DNA from: Citrobacter youngae ATCC 29220
GTDB taxonomy: Bacteria > Pseudomonadota > Gammaproteobacteria > Enterobacterales > Enterobacteriaceae
Reading direction: 5' to 3'
NCBI RefSeq assembly: GCF_000155975.1
Contig: NZ_GG730300.1
Coordinates: 598,159 to 662,158 of the forward strand
DNA length: 64,000 nt
The notes below the pieces were generated by a model, which was not told the origin of the DNA, searched no databases, and worked only from the letters and a program-made list of their open reading frames with translations. The position numbers and the translations under genes are program-made. Every line of letters starts with the position of its first letter. Position 1 is the first letter of the stretch. Shown here piece after piece: positions 9,958-20,510 of the stretch.

Positions 9958-10353
9958 AATGATAACTCCGATATTGGTGCGATACGCCCAGAAAAACAGC
10001 TTTTACTTTCTAAGCAGTAGGGTGGTCGTTATTTTTTCTTGTCCGGGAAAGTTAACCTTTAGGTGAAAATAGTGAGAAAGACATTTTATGGAAAGTAGTT
10101 AACCCAAGCGTGTCGATCAATTATCAAATCTTACATCGGGATTGCGTTTATTCGTTTTTTGTTGAGCAATTATACTATTTGCTATGGTGGTCACAATTTC
10201 TACAGTAATGAAATAAAAAAAAGCAAACAGTGAAAGAAAATAACTTTCAGGTGCCCGGCGGTGTTGTCGGGGATAGCGGGGGAAACATGGCTGGCGTACG
10301 AACGGCGCGACAGTTAACCGCCGTGGAGAACGTGAGGGCCTGAACGACAGGCA
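9958..10353. promoter_or_regulatory. Intergenic region upstream of the glycosidase operon
   Basis: About 400 bases without a convincing gene separate the symporter start from the rpsT terminator. It contains the leftward sigma-70 promoter at 10168-10196, a roughly 200-base leader with two GTTAAC motifs (around 10050 and 10100), and a possible 18-codon rightward ORF at 10287-10343. Confidence 0.5.
10168..10196 (-). promoter_or_regulatory. Predicted sigma-70 promoter of the symporter-glycosidase operon
   Basis: On the minus strand TTGTGA (10191-10196) and a perfect TATAAT (10168-10173) are separated by exactly 17 bases. The start would be near 10161, leaving a leader of about 200 bases before the symporter ATG. 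Inferred from consensus match only. Confidence 0.55.
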
Positions 10354-10382
10354 TAAAAAAACCCGCTTGCGCGGGTTTTTTC
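10354..10382 (-). terminator. Terminator of rpsT
   Basis: AAAAAACCCGC / GCGGGTTTTTT around a TTGC loop (stem core 10361-10366 with 10371-10376) makes a symmetric hairpin with A and T tracts on both sides, so it could act in both directions. It lies 24 bases beyond the rpsT stop. Confidence 0.85.
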
Positions 10383-10405
10383 ACAAAGCGATAACAAGCA
10401 GGCGA

Positions 10406-10690
<285 letters not shown>

Positions 10691-10716
10691 CTATATGGAC
10701 AATTCAAAGGCCGAGG

Positions 10717-10745
10717 AATATGCCCTTTTAGCCTTCTTTTGTCAA
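10717..10745 (-). promoter_or_regulatory. rpsT proximal promoter
   Basis: On the minus strand a perfect TTGACA (10740-10745) is followed after 17 bases by CATATT (10717-10722), about 50 bases ahead of the rpsT start. This corresponds in position to rpsT P2 of E. coli. A more distant P1 is expected but I could not place it with confidence. Confidence 0.7.
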
Positions 10746-10774
10746 TGGATTTGTGCAAATAAGCGCCGTTTAAA

Positions 10775-10990
10775 TTGCAGCACTCGTTGCGTAGTGATGG
10801 CGCAGGATTCTACCAGCTTGCGTGGCGTGAATACAGCCTTTCCACGAGAAAAATTGCATTGGCGTGCCTGTAAAGGTCTGCAATTTGTTTCATAACAATG
10901 AAAACCATCCTCTTTCTGTTTCGTAGAAACAATCGCCGGTTAACCTTGACCGCGGTACAGGGTATACTTTCACGATTTTCACTGTTTTGA
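10775..10990 (+). pseudogene. yaaY: yaaY-like frame lacking a start codon and interrupted by a stop
   Basis: Translating in one frame from 10775 gives LQHSLRSDGAGFYQLA and, near the end, NRRLTLTAVQGILSRFSLF before TGA at 10988. Both ends match E. coli YaaY (72 residues) as I remember it, with equal total length. Here the initiator position is AAA (10772-10774) rather than ATG, and TAA at 10871 cuts the frame at codon 33. The downstream half contains the ribF promoter. Either yaaY decayed here, or the E. coli annotation is not a real protein and the conserved bases are promoter sequence. A 30-codon sub-frame from ATG 10898 remains open, without clear support. Confidence 0.55.
10940..10968 (+). 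promoter_or_regulatory. Predicted ribF-ileS promoter
   Basis: TTAACC (10940-10945), 17 bases, then TATACT (10963-10968), with the ribF ATG 30 bases downstream. Consensus-based inference. Confidence 0.55.
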
Positions 10991-10997
10991 GCCAGAC

Positions 10998-11936
10998 ATG
11001 AAGCTGATACGAGGCATACATAATCTCAGTCAGGCCCCGCATGGGTGTGTGCTGACTATTGGTAATTTCGACGGTGTGCACCGTGGGCACCGCGCGTTGT
11101 TGCAGGGCTTACAGGAAGAAGGGCGCAAACGCAATTTACCGGTAATGGTGATGATTTTCGAGCCACAGCCGCTGGAACTGTTTGCAACCGACAAGTCACC
11201 CGCGCGACTCACCCGCCTGCGCGAAAAACTGCGTTATCTGGCGGAGTGCGGCGTGGATTACGTGCTGTGCGTGCGTTTTGACAGACGCTTTGCCTCATTA
11301 ACCGCGCAGAATTTTATCAGTGACCTGTTGGTTAAGCGCCTTGGTGTACAATTTCTTGCCGTTGGCGATGATTTCCGTTTTGGCGCTAGCCGTGCGGGCG
11401 ATTTCTTGTTATTACAGGAAGCGGGCGCTGAGTATGGTTTTGATATCACCAGCACCCAAACCTTCTGTGAAGGCGGCGTGCGCATTAGCAGCACCGCGGT
11501 ACGTCAGGCGCTGGCAGACGATAACCTGCAGCTGGCCGAAAGCCTGCTTGGGCACCCTTTTACCATCTCAGGACGAGTAGTCCACGGTGACGAGTTAGGA
11601 CGTACCATCGGTTTTCCGACGGCAAACTTACCGCTGCGTCGCCAGGTTTCTCCGGTGAAAGGGGTTTATGCGGTTGAAGTGATGGGGCTGGGCGACAAAC
11701 CTTTCCCCGGCGTCGCCAACATCGGCACCCGTCCGACGGTAGCCGGCGTACGCCAACAGTTGGAAGTACATTTGCTGGACGTTGTAATGGACCTGTATGG
11801 TCGCCATATAGATGTAGTGCTGCGTAAAAAAATACGCAATGAACAGCGATTTGCCTCGCTGGATGAACTAAAAGCGCAGATTGCGCGTGATGAGTTGACT
11901 GCCCGCGAATTTTTTGGGCTAACAAAACCGGCTTAA
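10998..11936 (+). CDS. ribF: Bifunctional riboflavin kinase / FAD synthetase
   Basis: The 312-residue cytosolic enzyme (E. coli 313) phosphorylates riboflavin to FMN and adenylates FMN to FAD. The N-terminal adenylyltransferase domain has the nucleotidyl-transferase motif in [16 protein letters not shown] (about residues 20-35) and [12 protein letters not shown]. The C-terminal kinase domain begins near [20 protein letters not shown], the flavokinase signature, and ends with the expected [13 protein letters not shown]. It is the first gene of the ribF-ileS-lspA-fkpB-ispH series, 37 bases ahead of ileS. Confidence 0.98.
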   Translation: MKLIRGIHNLSQAPHGCVLTIGNFDGVHRGHRALLQGLQEEGRKRNLPVMVMIFEPQPLELFATDKSPARLTRLREKLRYLAECGVDYVLCVRFDRRFASLTAQNFISDLLVKRLGVQFLAVGDDFRFGASRAGDFLLLQEAGAEYGFDITSTQTFCEGGVRISSTAVRQALADDNLQLAESLLGHPFTISGRVVHGDELGRTIGFPTANLPLRRQVSPVKGVYAVEVMGLGDKPFPGVANIGTRPTVAGVRQQLEVHLLDVVMDLYGRHIDVVLRKKIRNEQRFASLDELKAQIARDELTAREFFGLTKPA

Positions 11937-11973
11937 TGCCTATACGAGTTTTAAATACGGAACCGAGAATCTG

Positions 11974-14790
11974 ATGAGTGACTATAAATCAACCCTGAAT
12001 TTGCCGGAAACAGGGTTCCCGATGCGCGGCGATCTCGCCAAGCGCGAACCGGGAATGCTGGCGCGTTGGACTGATGATGACCTGTACGGCATCATTCGTG
12101 CGGCCAAAAAAGGCAAAAAAACCTTCATTCTGCATGATGGCCCTCCTTATGCGAATGGCAGCATTCATATTGGTCACTCGGTTAACAAGATTCTGAAAGA
12201 CATTATCGTGAAGTCCAAAGGGCTCACGGGCTATGACTCGCCTTACGTTCCGGGCTGGGACTGCCACGGTCTGCCGATCGAGCTGAAAGTAGAGCAGGAA
12301 TACGGTAAGCCGGGCGAGAAGTTCACCGCCGCTGAGTTCCGCGCCAAGTGCCGTGAATACGCCGCCACTCAGGTTGACGGTCAGCGTAAAGACTTTATCC
12401 GTCTTGGCGTGCTGGGCGACTGGTCGCATCCGTACCTGACCATGGACTTCAAAACTGAAGCCAACATCATTCGTGCGCTGGGTAAAATCATCGGCAACGG
12501 TCACCTGCATAAAGGCGCGAAGCCGGTGCACTGGTGCGTAGACTGCCGTTCCGCGCTGGCGGAAGCGGAAGTTGAGTATTATGACAAAACTTCACCATCC
12601 ATCGACGTTGCGTTCCACGCCGCCGATCGGGACGCGGTGAAGGCGAAATTTGGCGTTTCTGACGTTAATGGCCCGATCTCTCTGGTTATCTGGACCACCA
12701 CCCCGTGGACGTTACCGGCGAACCGCGCCATCTCTCTGGCGCCTGATTTTGACTATGCGCTGGTGCAAATCGACGGCCAGGCCGTGATTGTGGCGAAAGA
12801 TCTGGTTGAGAGCGTTATGCAGCGCATTGGCGCGGCTGACTACACCATTCTGGGCACCGTCAAAGGCGCTGAACTGGAACTGCTGCGCTTTACCCATCCG
12901 TTTATGGGCTTTGACGTACCGGCGATTCTGGGCGATCACGTCACGCTGGATGCGGGTACCGGTGCGGTACATACCGCGCCTGGCCACGGCCCGGACGACT
13001 ATGTCATCGGCCAGAAATACGGTCTGGAAGTGGCGAACCCGGTCGGTCCGGACGGCGCATATCTGCCGGGAACCTACCCGACGCTGGACGGCGTAAACGT
13101 CTTTAAAGCCAACGATATCGTTGTCGCTCTGCTGACTGAAAAAGGCGCGCTACTGCACGTTGAGAAAATGCAGCACAGCTATCCATGCTGCTGGCGTCAC
13201 AAAACGCCGATCATCTTCCGCGCGACCCCGCAGTGGTTCGTGAGCATGGATCAGAAAGGCCTGCGCGCGCAGTCCCTGAAAGAGATCAAAGGCGTGCAGT
13301 GGATCCCGGACTGGGGCCAGGCGCGTATCGAATCGATGGTTGCCAACCGTCCAGACTGGTGTATCTCCCGTCAGCGCACGTGGGGCGTGCCGATGTCTCT
13401 GTTCGTTCACAAAGACACCGAAGAGCTGCATCCGCGCGCTATCGAGCTGATGGAAGAAGTGGCTAAACGCGTTGAAGTTGACGGCATCCAGGCGTGGTGG
13501 GATCTCGATCCGAAAGATATCCTCGGCGACGAAGCTGACCAGTACGTCAAAGTTCCGGATACGCTGGACGTGTGGTTTGACTCTGGTTCCACCCACTCAT
13601 CCGTTGTGGACGTGCGTCCTGAGTTTGCCGGCCATGCGGCAGATATGTATCTGGAAGGCTCTGACCAACACCGCGGCTGGTTCATGTCTTCCCTGATGAT
13701 CTCCACCGCCATGAAAGGCAAAGCGCCGTATCGCCAGGTACTGACCCACGGTTTCACTGTTGATGGTCAGGGCCGCAAAATGTCCAAGTCTATCGGTAAC
13801 ACCGTTTCTCCGCAGGACGTGATGAATAAGCTGGGCGCGGATATTCTGCGTCTGTGGGTCGCTTCTACCGACTATACCGGTGAAATGGCCGTTTCTGACG
13901 AAATCCTGAAACGTGCTGCCGACAGCTATCGTCGTATCCGTAACACCGCGCGCTTCCTGCTGGCGAACCTGAATGGTTTCGATCCGGTAAAAGACATGGT
14001 GAAACCGGAAGAGATGGTGGTGCTGGACAGGTGGGCTGTTGGCTGTGCGCAAGCTGCGCAGGAAGAGATCCTGAAAGCTTACGAAGCCTATGACTTCCAC
14101 GAAGTGGTACAGCGCCTGATGCGCTTCTGCTCCGTCGAAATGGGTTCGTTCTACCTCGACATCATCAAAGACCGCCAGTACACCGCGAAAGCGGACAGTG
14201 TGGCGCGTCGTAGCTGCCAGACCGCGCTGTTCCATATTGCAGAAGCGCTGGTTCGCTGGATGGCGCCGATCATGTCCTTCACCGCGGATGAAATCTGGGG
14301 TTACCTGCCGGGCGATCGTGAGAAGTACGTCTTTACCGGTGAGTGGTACGAAGGCCTGTTTGGCTTAGGCGAAACTGAAGCGATGAACGATGCCTTCTGG
14401 GACGAGCTGCTGAAAGTACGCGGCGAAGTGAACAAGGTTATTGAGCAGGCGCGTGCGGATAAGAAAGTCGGCGGTTCTCTGGAAGCGGCAGTCACCCTGT
14501 ACGCTGAACCAGAACTGGCGGCGAAACTGACCGCGCTCGGCGAAGAGTTGCGCTTTGTCCTGTTGACCTCTGGCGCGAGCGTTGCGGATTACGCCGCGGC
14601 TCCGGCTGATGCCCAGCAGAGCGAACTGCTCAAAGGTCTGAAAATCGTACTGAGCAAAGCCGAAGGTGAGAAATGCCCGCGCTGCTGGCATTACACCACC
14701 GACGTCGGCCAGGTGGCGGAACATGCAGATATCTGCGGACGCTGTGTCAGCAACATCGCCGGTGATGGCGAACAACGTAAGTTTGCCTGA
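11974..14790 (+). CDS. ileS: Isoleucyl-tRNA synthetase
   Basis: The 938-residue class I synthetase matches the E. coli length. It charges tRNA-Ile and edits valine. Visible motifs are the HIGH box in [17 protein letters not shown] (about residues 50-66), the CP1 editing domain with [12 protein letters not shown] (the Thr-rich hydrolytic site), the KMSKS box in [10 protein letters not shown] (about 600) and a C-terminal zinc site with CPRC and CGRC near 900-925. The KMSKS form and zinc tail mark the mupirocin-sensitive housekeeping type. Its stop overlaps the lspA start by one base, indicating translational coupling. Confidence 0.99.
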   Translation: MSDYKSTLNLPETGFPMRGDLAKREPGMLARWTDDDLYGIIRAAKKGKKTFILHDGPPYANGSIHIGHSVNKILKDIIVKSKGLTGYDSPYVPGWDCHGLPIELKVEQEYGKPGEKFTAAEFRAKCREYAATQVDGQRKDFIRLGVLGDWSHPYLTMDFKTEANIIRALGKIIGNGHLHKGAKPVHWCVDCRSALAEAEVEYYDKTSPSIDVAFHAADRDAVKAKFGVSDVNGPISLVIWTTTPWTLPANRAISLAPDFDYALVQIDGQAVIVAKDLVESVMQRIGAADYTILGTVKGAELELLRFTHPFMGFDVPAILGDHVTLDAGTGAVHTAPGHGPDDYVIGQKYGLEVANPVGPDGAYLPGTYPTLDGVNVFKANDIVVALLTEKGALLHVEKMQHSYPCCWRHKTPIIFRATPQWFVSMDQKGLRAQSLKEIKGVQWIPDWGQARIESMVANRPDWCISRQRTWGVPMSLFVHKDTEELHPRAIELMEEVAKRVEVDGIQAWWDLDPKDILGDEADQYVKVPDTLDVWFDSGSTHSSVVDVRPEFAGHAADMYLEGSDQHRGWFMSSLMISTAMKGKAPYRQVLTHGFTVDGQGRKMSKSIGNTVSPQDVMNKLGADILRLWVASTDYTGEMAVSDEILKRAADSYRRIRNTARFLLANLNGFDPVKDMVKPEEMVVLDRWAVGCAQAAQEEILKAYEAYDFHEVVQRLMRFCSVEMGSFYLDIIKDRQYTAKADSVARRSCQTALFHIAEALVRWMAPIMSFTADEIWGYLPGDREKYVFTGEWYEGLFGLGETEAMNDAFWDELLKVRGEVNKVIEQARADKKVGGSLEAAVTLYAEPELAAKLTALGEELRFVLLTSGASVADYAAAPADAQQSELLKGLKIVLSKAEGEKCPRCWHYTTDVGQVAEHADICGRCVSNIAGDGEQRKFA

Positions 14791-15287
14791 TGAGTAAGCC
14801 TCTTTGTTCAACAGGACTACGCTGGCTGTGGCTGGTGGTAGTCGTGCTGATTATCGATTTGGGCAGCAAGTACCTGATCCTCCAGAACTTTGCTCTGGGG
14901 GATACGGTATCGCTGTTCCCGTCGCTTAATCTGCACTACGCGCGTAACTACGGTGCGGCGTTTAGCTTCTTAGCCGACAGCGGCGGCTGGCAACGTTGGT
15001 TCTTTGCCGGTATCGCTATCGGTATCTGCGTCATCCTGATGGTGATGATGTATCGCTCGAAGGCGACGCAGAAGCTGAACAACATCGCCTATGCGTTAAT
15101 CATTGGCGGTGCGCTGGGCAATCTGTTCGACCGCCTGTGGCACGGCTTCGTGGTTGATATGATTGACTTTTACGTCGGTGACTGGCATTTCGCGACATTC
15201 AACCTGGCCGATACGGCGATCTGTATCGGCGCGGCACTGATTGTTCTTGAAGGCTTCCTGCCGTCGAAAGAGAAAAAAGCCGCATAA
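14790..15287 (+). CDS. lspA: Lipoprotein signal peptidase (signal peptidase II)
   Basis: The 165-residue inner-membrane aspartyl protease removes signal peptides from diacylglyceryl prolipoproteins. Four hydrophobic segments are evident. The catalytic motifs are [39 protein letters not shown] and FNLADTAI; the two active-site aspartates lie in NLFDR and NLADT. Its ATG overlaps the ileS stop (TGATG-type junction), so it is translated from the same mRNA. Target lipoproteins in this window include the YgdR-like protein at 38700. Confidence 0.98.
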   Translation: MSKPLCSTGLRWLWLVVVVLIIDLGSKYLILQNFALGDTVSLFPSLNLHYARNYGAAFSFLADSGGWQRWFFAGIAIGICVILMVMMYRSKATQKLNNIAYALIIGGALGNLFDRLWHGFVVDMIDFYVGDWHFATFNLADTAICIGAALIVLEGFLPSKEKKAA

Positions 15288-15292
15288 AAAAA

Positions 15293-15370
15293 TGCCGGAT
15301 GGCGTTATGCTAATCCGGCCTACAATATACTGCGATCCTTGTAGGCCCGGTAAGCGTAGCGCCACCGGGC
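15293..15370. repeat. REP/BIME palindromes between lspA and fkpB
   Basis: Two inverted REP-type units (TGCCGGATGGCG...ATCCGGCCTAC at 15293-15323 and GTAGGCCCGG...CCACCGGGC at 15341-15370) lie in the 117-base gap inside the operon. The second unit uses the CCCGG/CCGGG variant. Confidence 0.85.
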
Positions 15371-15404
15371 AAACAGGCGGCAGCAATTTTAAAGAGCAAC
15401 CTGC

Positions 15405-15854
15405 ATGTCTAAATCAGTACAGAGTAACAGTGCAGTGCTGGTGCACTTCACCCTTAAGCTCGACGATGGCTCCACCGCAGAGTCAACCCGCAATAACGGC
15501 AAGCCTGCGCTGTTTCGCCTGGGCGACGGTTCTCTGTCTGAAGGACTGGAACAACACCTGCTGGGGTTAAAAGAGGGCGATAAAACCGCGTTTGCCCTGG
15601 AGCCGGATGCCGCCTTTGGCGTGCCGAGTCCGGACTTAATTCAGTATTTCTCGCGTCGGGAATTTATGGACGCGGGCGAGCCAGAAATTGGCGCTATCAT
15701 GCTCTTTACCGCAATGGACGGCAGTGAGATGCCAGGCGTTATCCGCGAAATCAACGGTGACTCGATCACGGTTGATTTCAACCACCCGCTGGCCGGGCAT
15801 ACCGTTCATTTTGATATTGAAGTGCTGGAAGTCGAACCGGCACTGGAGGCGTAA
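15405..15854 (+). CDS. fkpB: FKBP-type peptidyl-prolyl isomerase FkpB (SlpA)
   Basis: The 149-residue cytosolic prolyl isomerase is of the SlyD-like FKBP group. The FKBP fold is seen in [18 protein letters not shown] and [26 protein letters not shown], with an inserted flap domain in the middle ([18 protein letters not shown] onward) and closure by [17 protein letters not shown]. Length equals E. coli FkpB. It lies between lspA and ispH, one base before the ispH start, so it is co-translated with ispH. Confidence 0.96.
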   Translation: MSKSVQSNSAVLVHFTLKLDDGSTAESTRNNGKPALFRLGDGSLSEGLEQHLLGLKEGDKTAFALEPDAAFGVPSPDLIQYFSRREFMDAGEPEIGAIMLFTAMDGSEMPGVIREINGDSITVDFNHPLAGHTVHFDIEVLEVEPALEA

Positions 15855-15855
15855 A

Positions 15856-16806
15856 ATGCAGATCCTGTTGGCCAACCCGCGCGGTTTTTGCGCTGGCGTA
15901 GACCGCGCTATCAGCATTGTAGAAAACGCGCTGGCTATTTATGGCGCACCGATTTATGTCCGTCATGAGGTGGTGCATAACCGCTACGTGGTGGATAGCC
16001 TGCGCGAGCGCGGCGCTATTTTTATTGAGCAAATCAGTGAAGTGCCGGACGGCGCGATCCTGATTTTCTCCGCTCATGGCGTGTCGCAGGCGGTACGTAA
16101 CGAAGCCAAAGGCCGTGACCTCACGGTGTTTGATGCGACCTGCCCGCTGGTAACGAAAGTGCATATGGAAGTGGCGCGCGCCAGCCGTCGCGGTGAAGAG
16201 TCAATTCTGATTGGTCACGCCGGGCATCCGGAAGTCGAAGGCACGATGGGCCAGTACAGCAACCCGCAAGGGGGAATGTATCTGGTTGAATCACCGGAAG
16301 ATGTACTGAAACTGACCGTGAAAAATGAAGGTAAATTGTCCTTCATGACGCAAACCACGCTCTCCGTTGACGACACTTCTGACGTCATTGATGCGCTGCG
16401 CCAACGCTTCCCAAAAATCGTCGGGCCGCGCAAAGACGATATCTGTTACGCCACCACCAACCGTCAGGAAGCGGTCCGCGCGCTGGCGGAACAAGCTGAT
16501 GTGGTGCTGGTGGTCGGCTCGAAAAACTCCTCTAACTCCAACCGCCTGGCTGAACTGGCCCAGCGAATGGGGAAAGCGGCGTATTTGATTGACGATGCGA
16601 CCGACATCCAGGAAGCGTGGGTGAAAGAAGCTAAGTGCGTAGGCGTGACGGCCGGAGCCTCGGCGCCGGATATCCTGGTGCAAAACGTGATTGCTCGCCT
16701 GCAGGAGCTTGGCGGTGGGGAAGCTATCCCACTGGAAGGCCGTGAAGAAAATATCGTTTTCGAAGTGCCGAAAGAGCTGCGTGTGGATGTTCGTGAAGTA
16801 GAGTAA
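15856..16806 (+). CDS. ispH: 4-hydroxy-3-methylbut-2-enyl diphosphate reductase
   Basis: The ATG at 15856 gives 316 residues ([19 protein letters not shown]), the E. coli length. A longer frame from 15688 is only an overlap with fkpB. IspH is the last enzyme of the MEP isoprenoid pathway, a 4Fe-4S protein yielding IPP and DMAPP. The three cluster cysteines lie in [11 protein letters not shown] (Cys12), [12 protein letters not shown] (about 96) and the [12 protein letters not shown] segment (about 197). The [12 protein letters not shown] substrate-binding motif is also present. It is the last gene before a strong terminator. Confidence 0.98.
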   Translation: MQILLANPRGFCAGVDRAISIVENALAIYGAPIYVRHEVVHNRYVVDSLRERGAIFIEQISEVPDGAILIFSAHGVSQAVRNEAKGRDLTVFDATCPLVTKVHMEVARASRRGEESILIGHAGHPEVEGTMGQYSNPQGGMYLVESPEDVLKLTVKNEGKLSFMTQTTLSVDDTSDVIDALRQRFPKIVGPRKDDICYATTNRQEAVRALAEQADVVLVVGSKNSSNSNRLAELAQRMGKAAYLIDDATDIQEAWVKEAKCVGVTAGASAPDILVQNVIARLQELGGGEAIPLEGREENIVFEVPKELRVDVREVE

Positions 16807-16832
16807 GTCTTTCCGGTTACGATTATGCGAAG

Positions 16833-16860
16833 ATGCCAGACTTAACGTCTGGCATTTTTT
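16833..16860 (+). terminator. Terminator after ispH
   Basis: ATGCCAGAC (16833-16841) pairs with GTCTGGCAT (16847-16855) around a 5-base loop and is followed by TTTTTT. It ends just 12 bases before the rihC start, so rihC translation depends on readthrough or on a promoter overlapping this spot. Confidence 0.85.
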
Positions 16861-16871
16861 ATGGAGAAACC

Positions 16872-17786
16872 ATGCGCTTACCGATCATTCTTGATACCGA
16901 TCCCGGCATTGATGATGCCGCCGCTATTGCCGCCGCGCTGTTTGCCCCTGAGCTGGATCTGCAACTGATGACCACGGTAGCAGGCAATGTTTCGGTGGAA
17001 AAAACCACCCGCAATGCGTTGCAACTGCTGCACTTCTGGAACGCGGATATTCCGCTGGCGCAGGGGGCATCCATGCCGCTGGTGCGACCGCTGCGTGACG
17101 CCGCTTCCGTCCACGGTGAGTCCGGTATGGAGGGGTATGAATTTGTCGAACATGACCGTCAGGTAATGGCAAAACCTGCCTTCCAGGCGATTCGCGATGC
17201 GCTAATGCATGCTCCACAGCCCGTCACGCTGGTGTCGATTGGCCCCTTGACCAACATCGCGCTGCTGCTGACTCATTACCCTGAATGCGTATTCAATATT
17301 CACCGTTTGGTGATTATGGGCGGTTCTGCCGGGCGCGGGAACTTCACGCCAAACGCCGAGTTTAATATAGCCATCGATCCCGAAGCCGCCGCGAAAGTCT
17401 TCCAGAGCGGGCTGGAGATCGTGATGTGTGGGCTGGATGTCACTAATCAGGCCGTGCTGACGCCGGAGTATCTGTCTACGCTGCCCGCGCTCAATAAGAC
17501 CGGCAGCATGCTTCACGCGCTGTTCAGCCACTATCGTAGCGGCAGTATGCAGAGCGGTCTGCGGATGCATGACCTGTGCGCGATTGCCTGGCTGGTCCGT
17601 CCGGCGCTGTTTACGCTACAGTCCTGTTTTGTCGCGGTGGAGACGCAGGGCGAATATACCTCGGGCACGACGGTGGTGGATATCGAAGGGCGGCTGGGGC
17701 AGCCAGCGAATGCCCAGGTGGCGTTAGATCTGGACGTTGAAGGTTTTCGTCAGTGGGTGGCGGAGGTATTTGCCCGCGCGCTGTAA
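16872..17786 (+). CDS. rihC: Non-specific ribonucleoside hydrolase RihC
   Basis: The ATG at 16872 with GGAG upstream gives 304 residues, equal to E. coli RihC; the longer frame from 16833 runs through the terminator and is rejected. The enzyme cleaves purine and pyrimidine ribonucleosides to base and ribose in the cytosol. The calcium-binding N-terminal DTDPGIDDA motif, the [27 protein letters not shown] segment and the C-terminal [10 protein letters not shown] are typical of the inosine-uridine hydrolase fold. It follows ispH behind a strong terminator. Its stop abuts that of the convergent LysR gene with no spacer. Confidence 0.96.
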   Translation: MRLPIILDTDPGIDDAAAIAAALFAPELDLQLMTTVAGNVSVEKTTRNALQLLHFWNADIPLAQGASMPLVRPLRDAASVHGESGMEGYEFVEHDRQVMAKPAFQAIRDALMHAPQPVTLVSIGPLTNIALLLTHYPECVFNIHRLVIMGGSAGRGNFTPNAEFNIAIDPEAAAKVFQSGLEIVMCGLDVTNQAVLTPEYLSTLPALNKTGSMLHALFSHYRSGSMQSGLRMHDLCAIAWLVRPALFTLQSCFVAVETQGEYTSGTTVVDIEGRLGQPANAQVALDLDVEGFRQWVAEVFARAL

Positions 17787-18695
17787 TCAGGTGCTGTGCA
17801 GCGGCACCTTCTCGCTGAGATAATCAATCATCGCCCGCATTCTGGCGGGCATATGTTGATTGCGCGTCCATAGCAGCCACAGTTCCCCGCTGTAGTCGCT
17901 GATAAATTCCCATTCTGGCAGTACCTGGACAATCTCACCATTGGCGAGCGCCTCGCTGGCGGTGAATAGTGGCAGACTGCCGATTCCCAGATCCTTTTTT
18001 ACCGCATCCAGACGTACGCCGGTGTGGTTGGCGGCGTAACGGCCATGAGTCTGAATGATCTCCATGCGCTCGCCGCGTCGAAACTTCCAACGTGAATCCG
18101 CAGGTGTCTCGCCAAGACTGATACAGCTATGCTCGCGCAGTGCCTGCGGATGCTCGGGCGTACCGTACTTGCGTAAATATTCGGGGGTCGCGCATATCAC
18201 ATGGCTGACCGGCATCAGCGGTTTCCCGTACAGGCCCGGGGAGGGCGACTGACTGATGCGCAGTGCAAGGTCGACGCCGTCGTCGATTAAATCCATATAA
18301 CGGTCTTCCAGCCGAAGGCGGACGTCCACCTGTGGGTAGCGCGTAAAGAATTCGGCCATCAGTGGATGAATGACAAATCGCCCCACCGCTTTCGGCACGC
18401 TGAGGGTCAGTTGCCCTTGCGCGATGGTTTGTCGACTGCTGCCTGAGTCGACAGCCATTTGTGCCGCATGCAGCATTTCCTGCGCGTGTGCATACACTAT
18501 TTTGCCCGTTTCGCTGAGCGCCAGCTTGCGCGTCGTACGGTGCAGCAGTTTGCTGCCCAGCGCCTTCTCAAGGCGTGAAGCGCTGCGGCTAATAGCGGAA
18601 GGCGTAGCACCCGAGGCTTTGGCGGCGGCGGAGAAGCTCCCCTGGTCGATAATCAACACAAAGGTGGCAAGGTCGGGAAGAAGGTTAGGGTTCAT
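17787..18695 (-). CDS. LysR-type transcriptional regulator, target unknown
   Basis: The 302-residue LysR regulator has its helix-turn-helix near the N-terminus (LATFVLIIDQGSFSAAAKASGATPSAISRSASRLEKALG, first 50 residues). The effector-binding domain contains LRISQSPSPGLYGKPLMPVSHVICATPEYLRKYGTPE, resembling the LysR group that regulates oxidative or acid metabolism genes (DmlR/YhjC-like). It is divergent from the AlaX gene with 92 bases between the starts, the classical LysR arrangement, so the AlaX gene is the likely target. E. coli has nothing between rihC and dapB, so this pair is accessory. The specific ligand is unknown. Confidence 0.85.
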   Translation of the reverse strand: MNPNLLPDLATFVLIIDQGSFSAAAKASGATPSAISRSASRLEKALGSKLLHRTTRKLALSETGKIVYAHAQEMLHAAQMAVDSGSSRQTIAQGQLTLSVPKAVGRFVIHPLMAEFFTRYPQVDVRLRLEDRYMDLIDDGVDLALRISQSPSPGLYGKPLMPVSHVICATPEYLRKYGTPEHPQALREHSCISLGETPADSRWKFRRGERMEIIQTHGRYAANHTGVRLDAVKKDLGIGSLPLFTASEALANGEIVQVLPEWEFISDYSGELWLLWTRNQHMPARMRAMIDYLSEKVPLHST

Positions 18696-18757
18696 TTGTG
18701 CGTACCAGGCAAAGATGCATTGAATCAGCGCAGGATTATCGCCGTCAGTAAAGTGAA

Positions 18758-18763
18758 TATACT
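18758..18763 (+). promoter_or_regulatory. Possible -10 element for the AlaX gene
   Basis: TATACT at 18758-18763 lies 25 bases ahead of the AlaX ATG in the 92-base LysR/AlaX intergenic region. A poor -35 (ATTATC, 18735-18740) sits 17 bases upstream, as expected for a promoter needing an activator. Confidence 0.4.
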
Positions 18764-18787
18764 CTTCCCATCAAGAGGAGAGCAATC

Positions 18788-19420
18788 ATGACCGAACGTC
18801 TTTATTACACCAGCGATAACACTGAAGGCCAGGCTAACTTACTGAGTTGTTTGGCTGAGCCGGATGGACGGTACGCGGTGGTACTGGATAGAACCCTTTT
18901 TCACCCGCAGGGCGGCGGGCAGCCTGCGGATGCGGGCTGGATTGATGATGAGCCAGTTGAAACAGTCCTCGCGCGCGGTGACGATGTGCTGCACATCGTG
19001 GCAAAACCGCTCCTCCCCGGCATCGTGAACCTGCGTGTGGATGCCGCGCTGCGTCAACTGCACGCCCGCCTGCACTCGGCAGGACATCTTATCGGCCTGG
19101 CGGGTACAGCGTTCGGCTGGCGCCCGGTGAAAGCACACCATTGGCCCAATGAGGGGCGCATTACTTTCGCCGCCGGTGAAAACGGCACGTTACCGGATAC
19201 GCTATCGCTGCAGGAGAAAATCAACGCCTGGCAGGCAGACAATCTCTCCAGACAAGTGACATTCACCGACGGGTTGCGGCAGGTTGGATTTGGTCATCTC
19301 CTTGCTTATCCCTGCGGAGGGACGCATGTTGCCCATCTCTCTGAGATTGGACCGGTGACGATTACTCAGGTGAAGATGAAAAAAGGGCAAATGATCGTCA
19401 ACTACACGCTCGTGCCATAA
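18788..19420 (+). CDS. Free-standing alanyl-tRNA editing protein (AlaX type)
   Basis: The 210-residue protein matches the editing domain of alanyl-tRNA synthetase as a stand-alone protein (AlaX). The zinc-binding motifs are HxxxH (His96 and His100 in RLHSAGHLI) and CxxxH (Cys176 and His180 in YPCGGTHV). The family GGGQPADAG element lies at 42-50, following an N-terminal beta-barrel. Such proteins hydrolyse Ser-tRNA-Ala or Gly-tRNA-Ala in trans. The AGAGGAGAG Shine-Dalgarno is excellent. It is divergent from a LysR regulator, an unusual context, since these genes are usually unregulated. A role in removing a different amino acid from tRNA, or in another alanyl-linked process, cannot be excluded. 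Confidence 0.88.
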   Translation: MTERLYYTSDNTEGQANLLSCLAEPDGRYAVVLDRTLFHPQGGGQPADAGWIDDEPVETVLARGDDVLHIVAKPLLPGIVNLRVDAALRQLHARLHSAGHLIGLAGTAFGWRPVKAHHWPNEGRITFAAGENGTLPDTLSLQEKINAWQADNLSRQVTFTDGLRQVGFGHLLAYPCGGTHVAHLSEIGPVTITQVKMKKGQMIVNYTLVP

Positions 19421-19536
19421 AACCGCACTCGCGAAAATATCTACGCAGATTGGCTGGTTTCTGCTCGGTTTTCCGTCGTTTTCTCATCATCCTGCGCCAT
19501 ACTGAGTAAGTTTGACTTCTTTCCAGTGCTCCAGCA

Positions 19537-19562
19537 ATGATTCATCCTGCGGGATGAATCAT
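19537..19562 (+). terminator. Stem-loop downstream of the AlaX gene
   Basis: ATGATTCATCC (19537-19547) and GGATGAATCAT (19552-19562) form a perfect 11-bp inverted repeat around a TGCG loop, followed by GTCTTTTA. It probably ends the AlaX transcript, with a modest U-tract. It lies about 130 bases before dapB. Confidence 0.55.
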
Positions 19563-19667
19563 GTCTTTTACTGATATTCCCCTCTGTTTATCATTAAATT
19601 CTAATTATGGGTGTTTTCAGCTAGCGGCCTCCGGGCGCGCTGGTTACTCTGAAAACGGTTTACGTAA

Positions 19668-20510
<843 letters not shown>

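Noticed and set aside
10170-10196. CRP site overlapping the symporter promoter (TGTGA-N6-TAGCA)
   Set aside because: Only one arm is good, and the position (about -26) does not fit CRP activation geometry.
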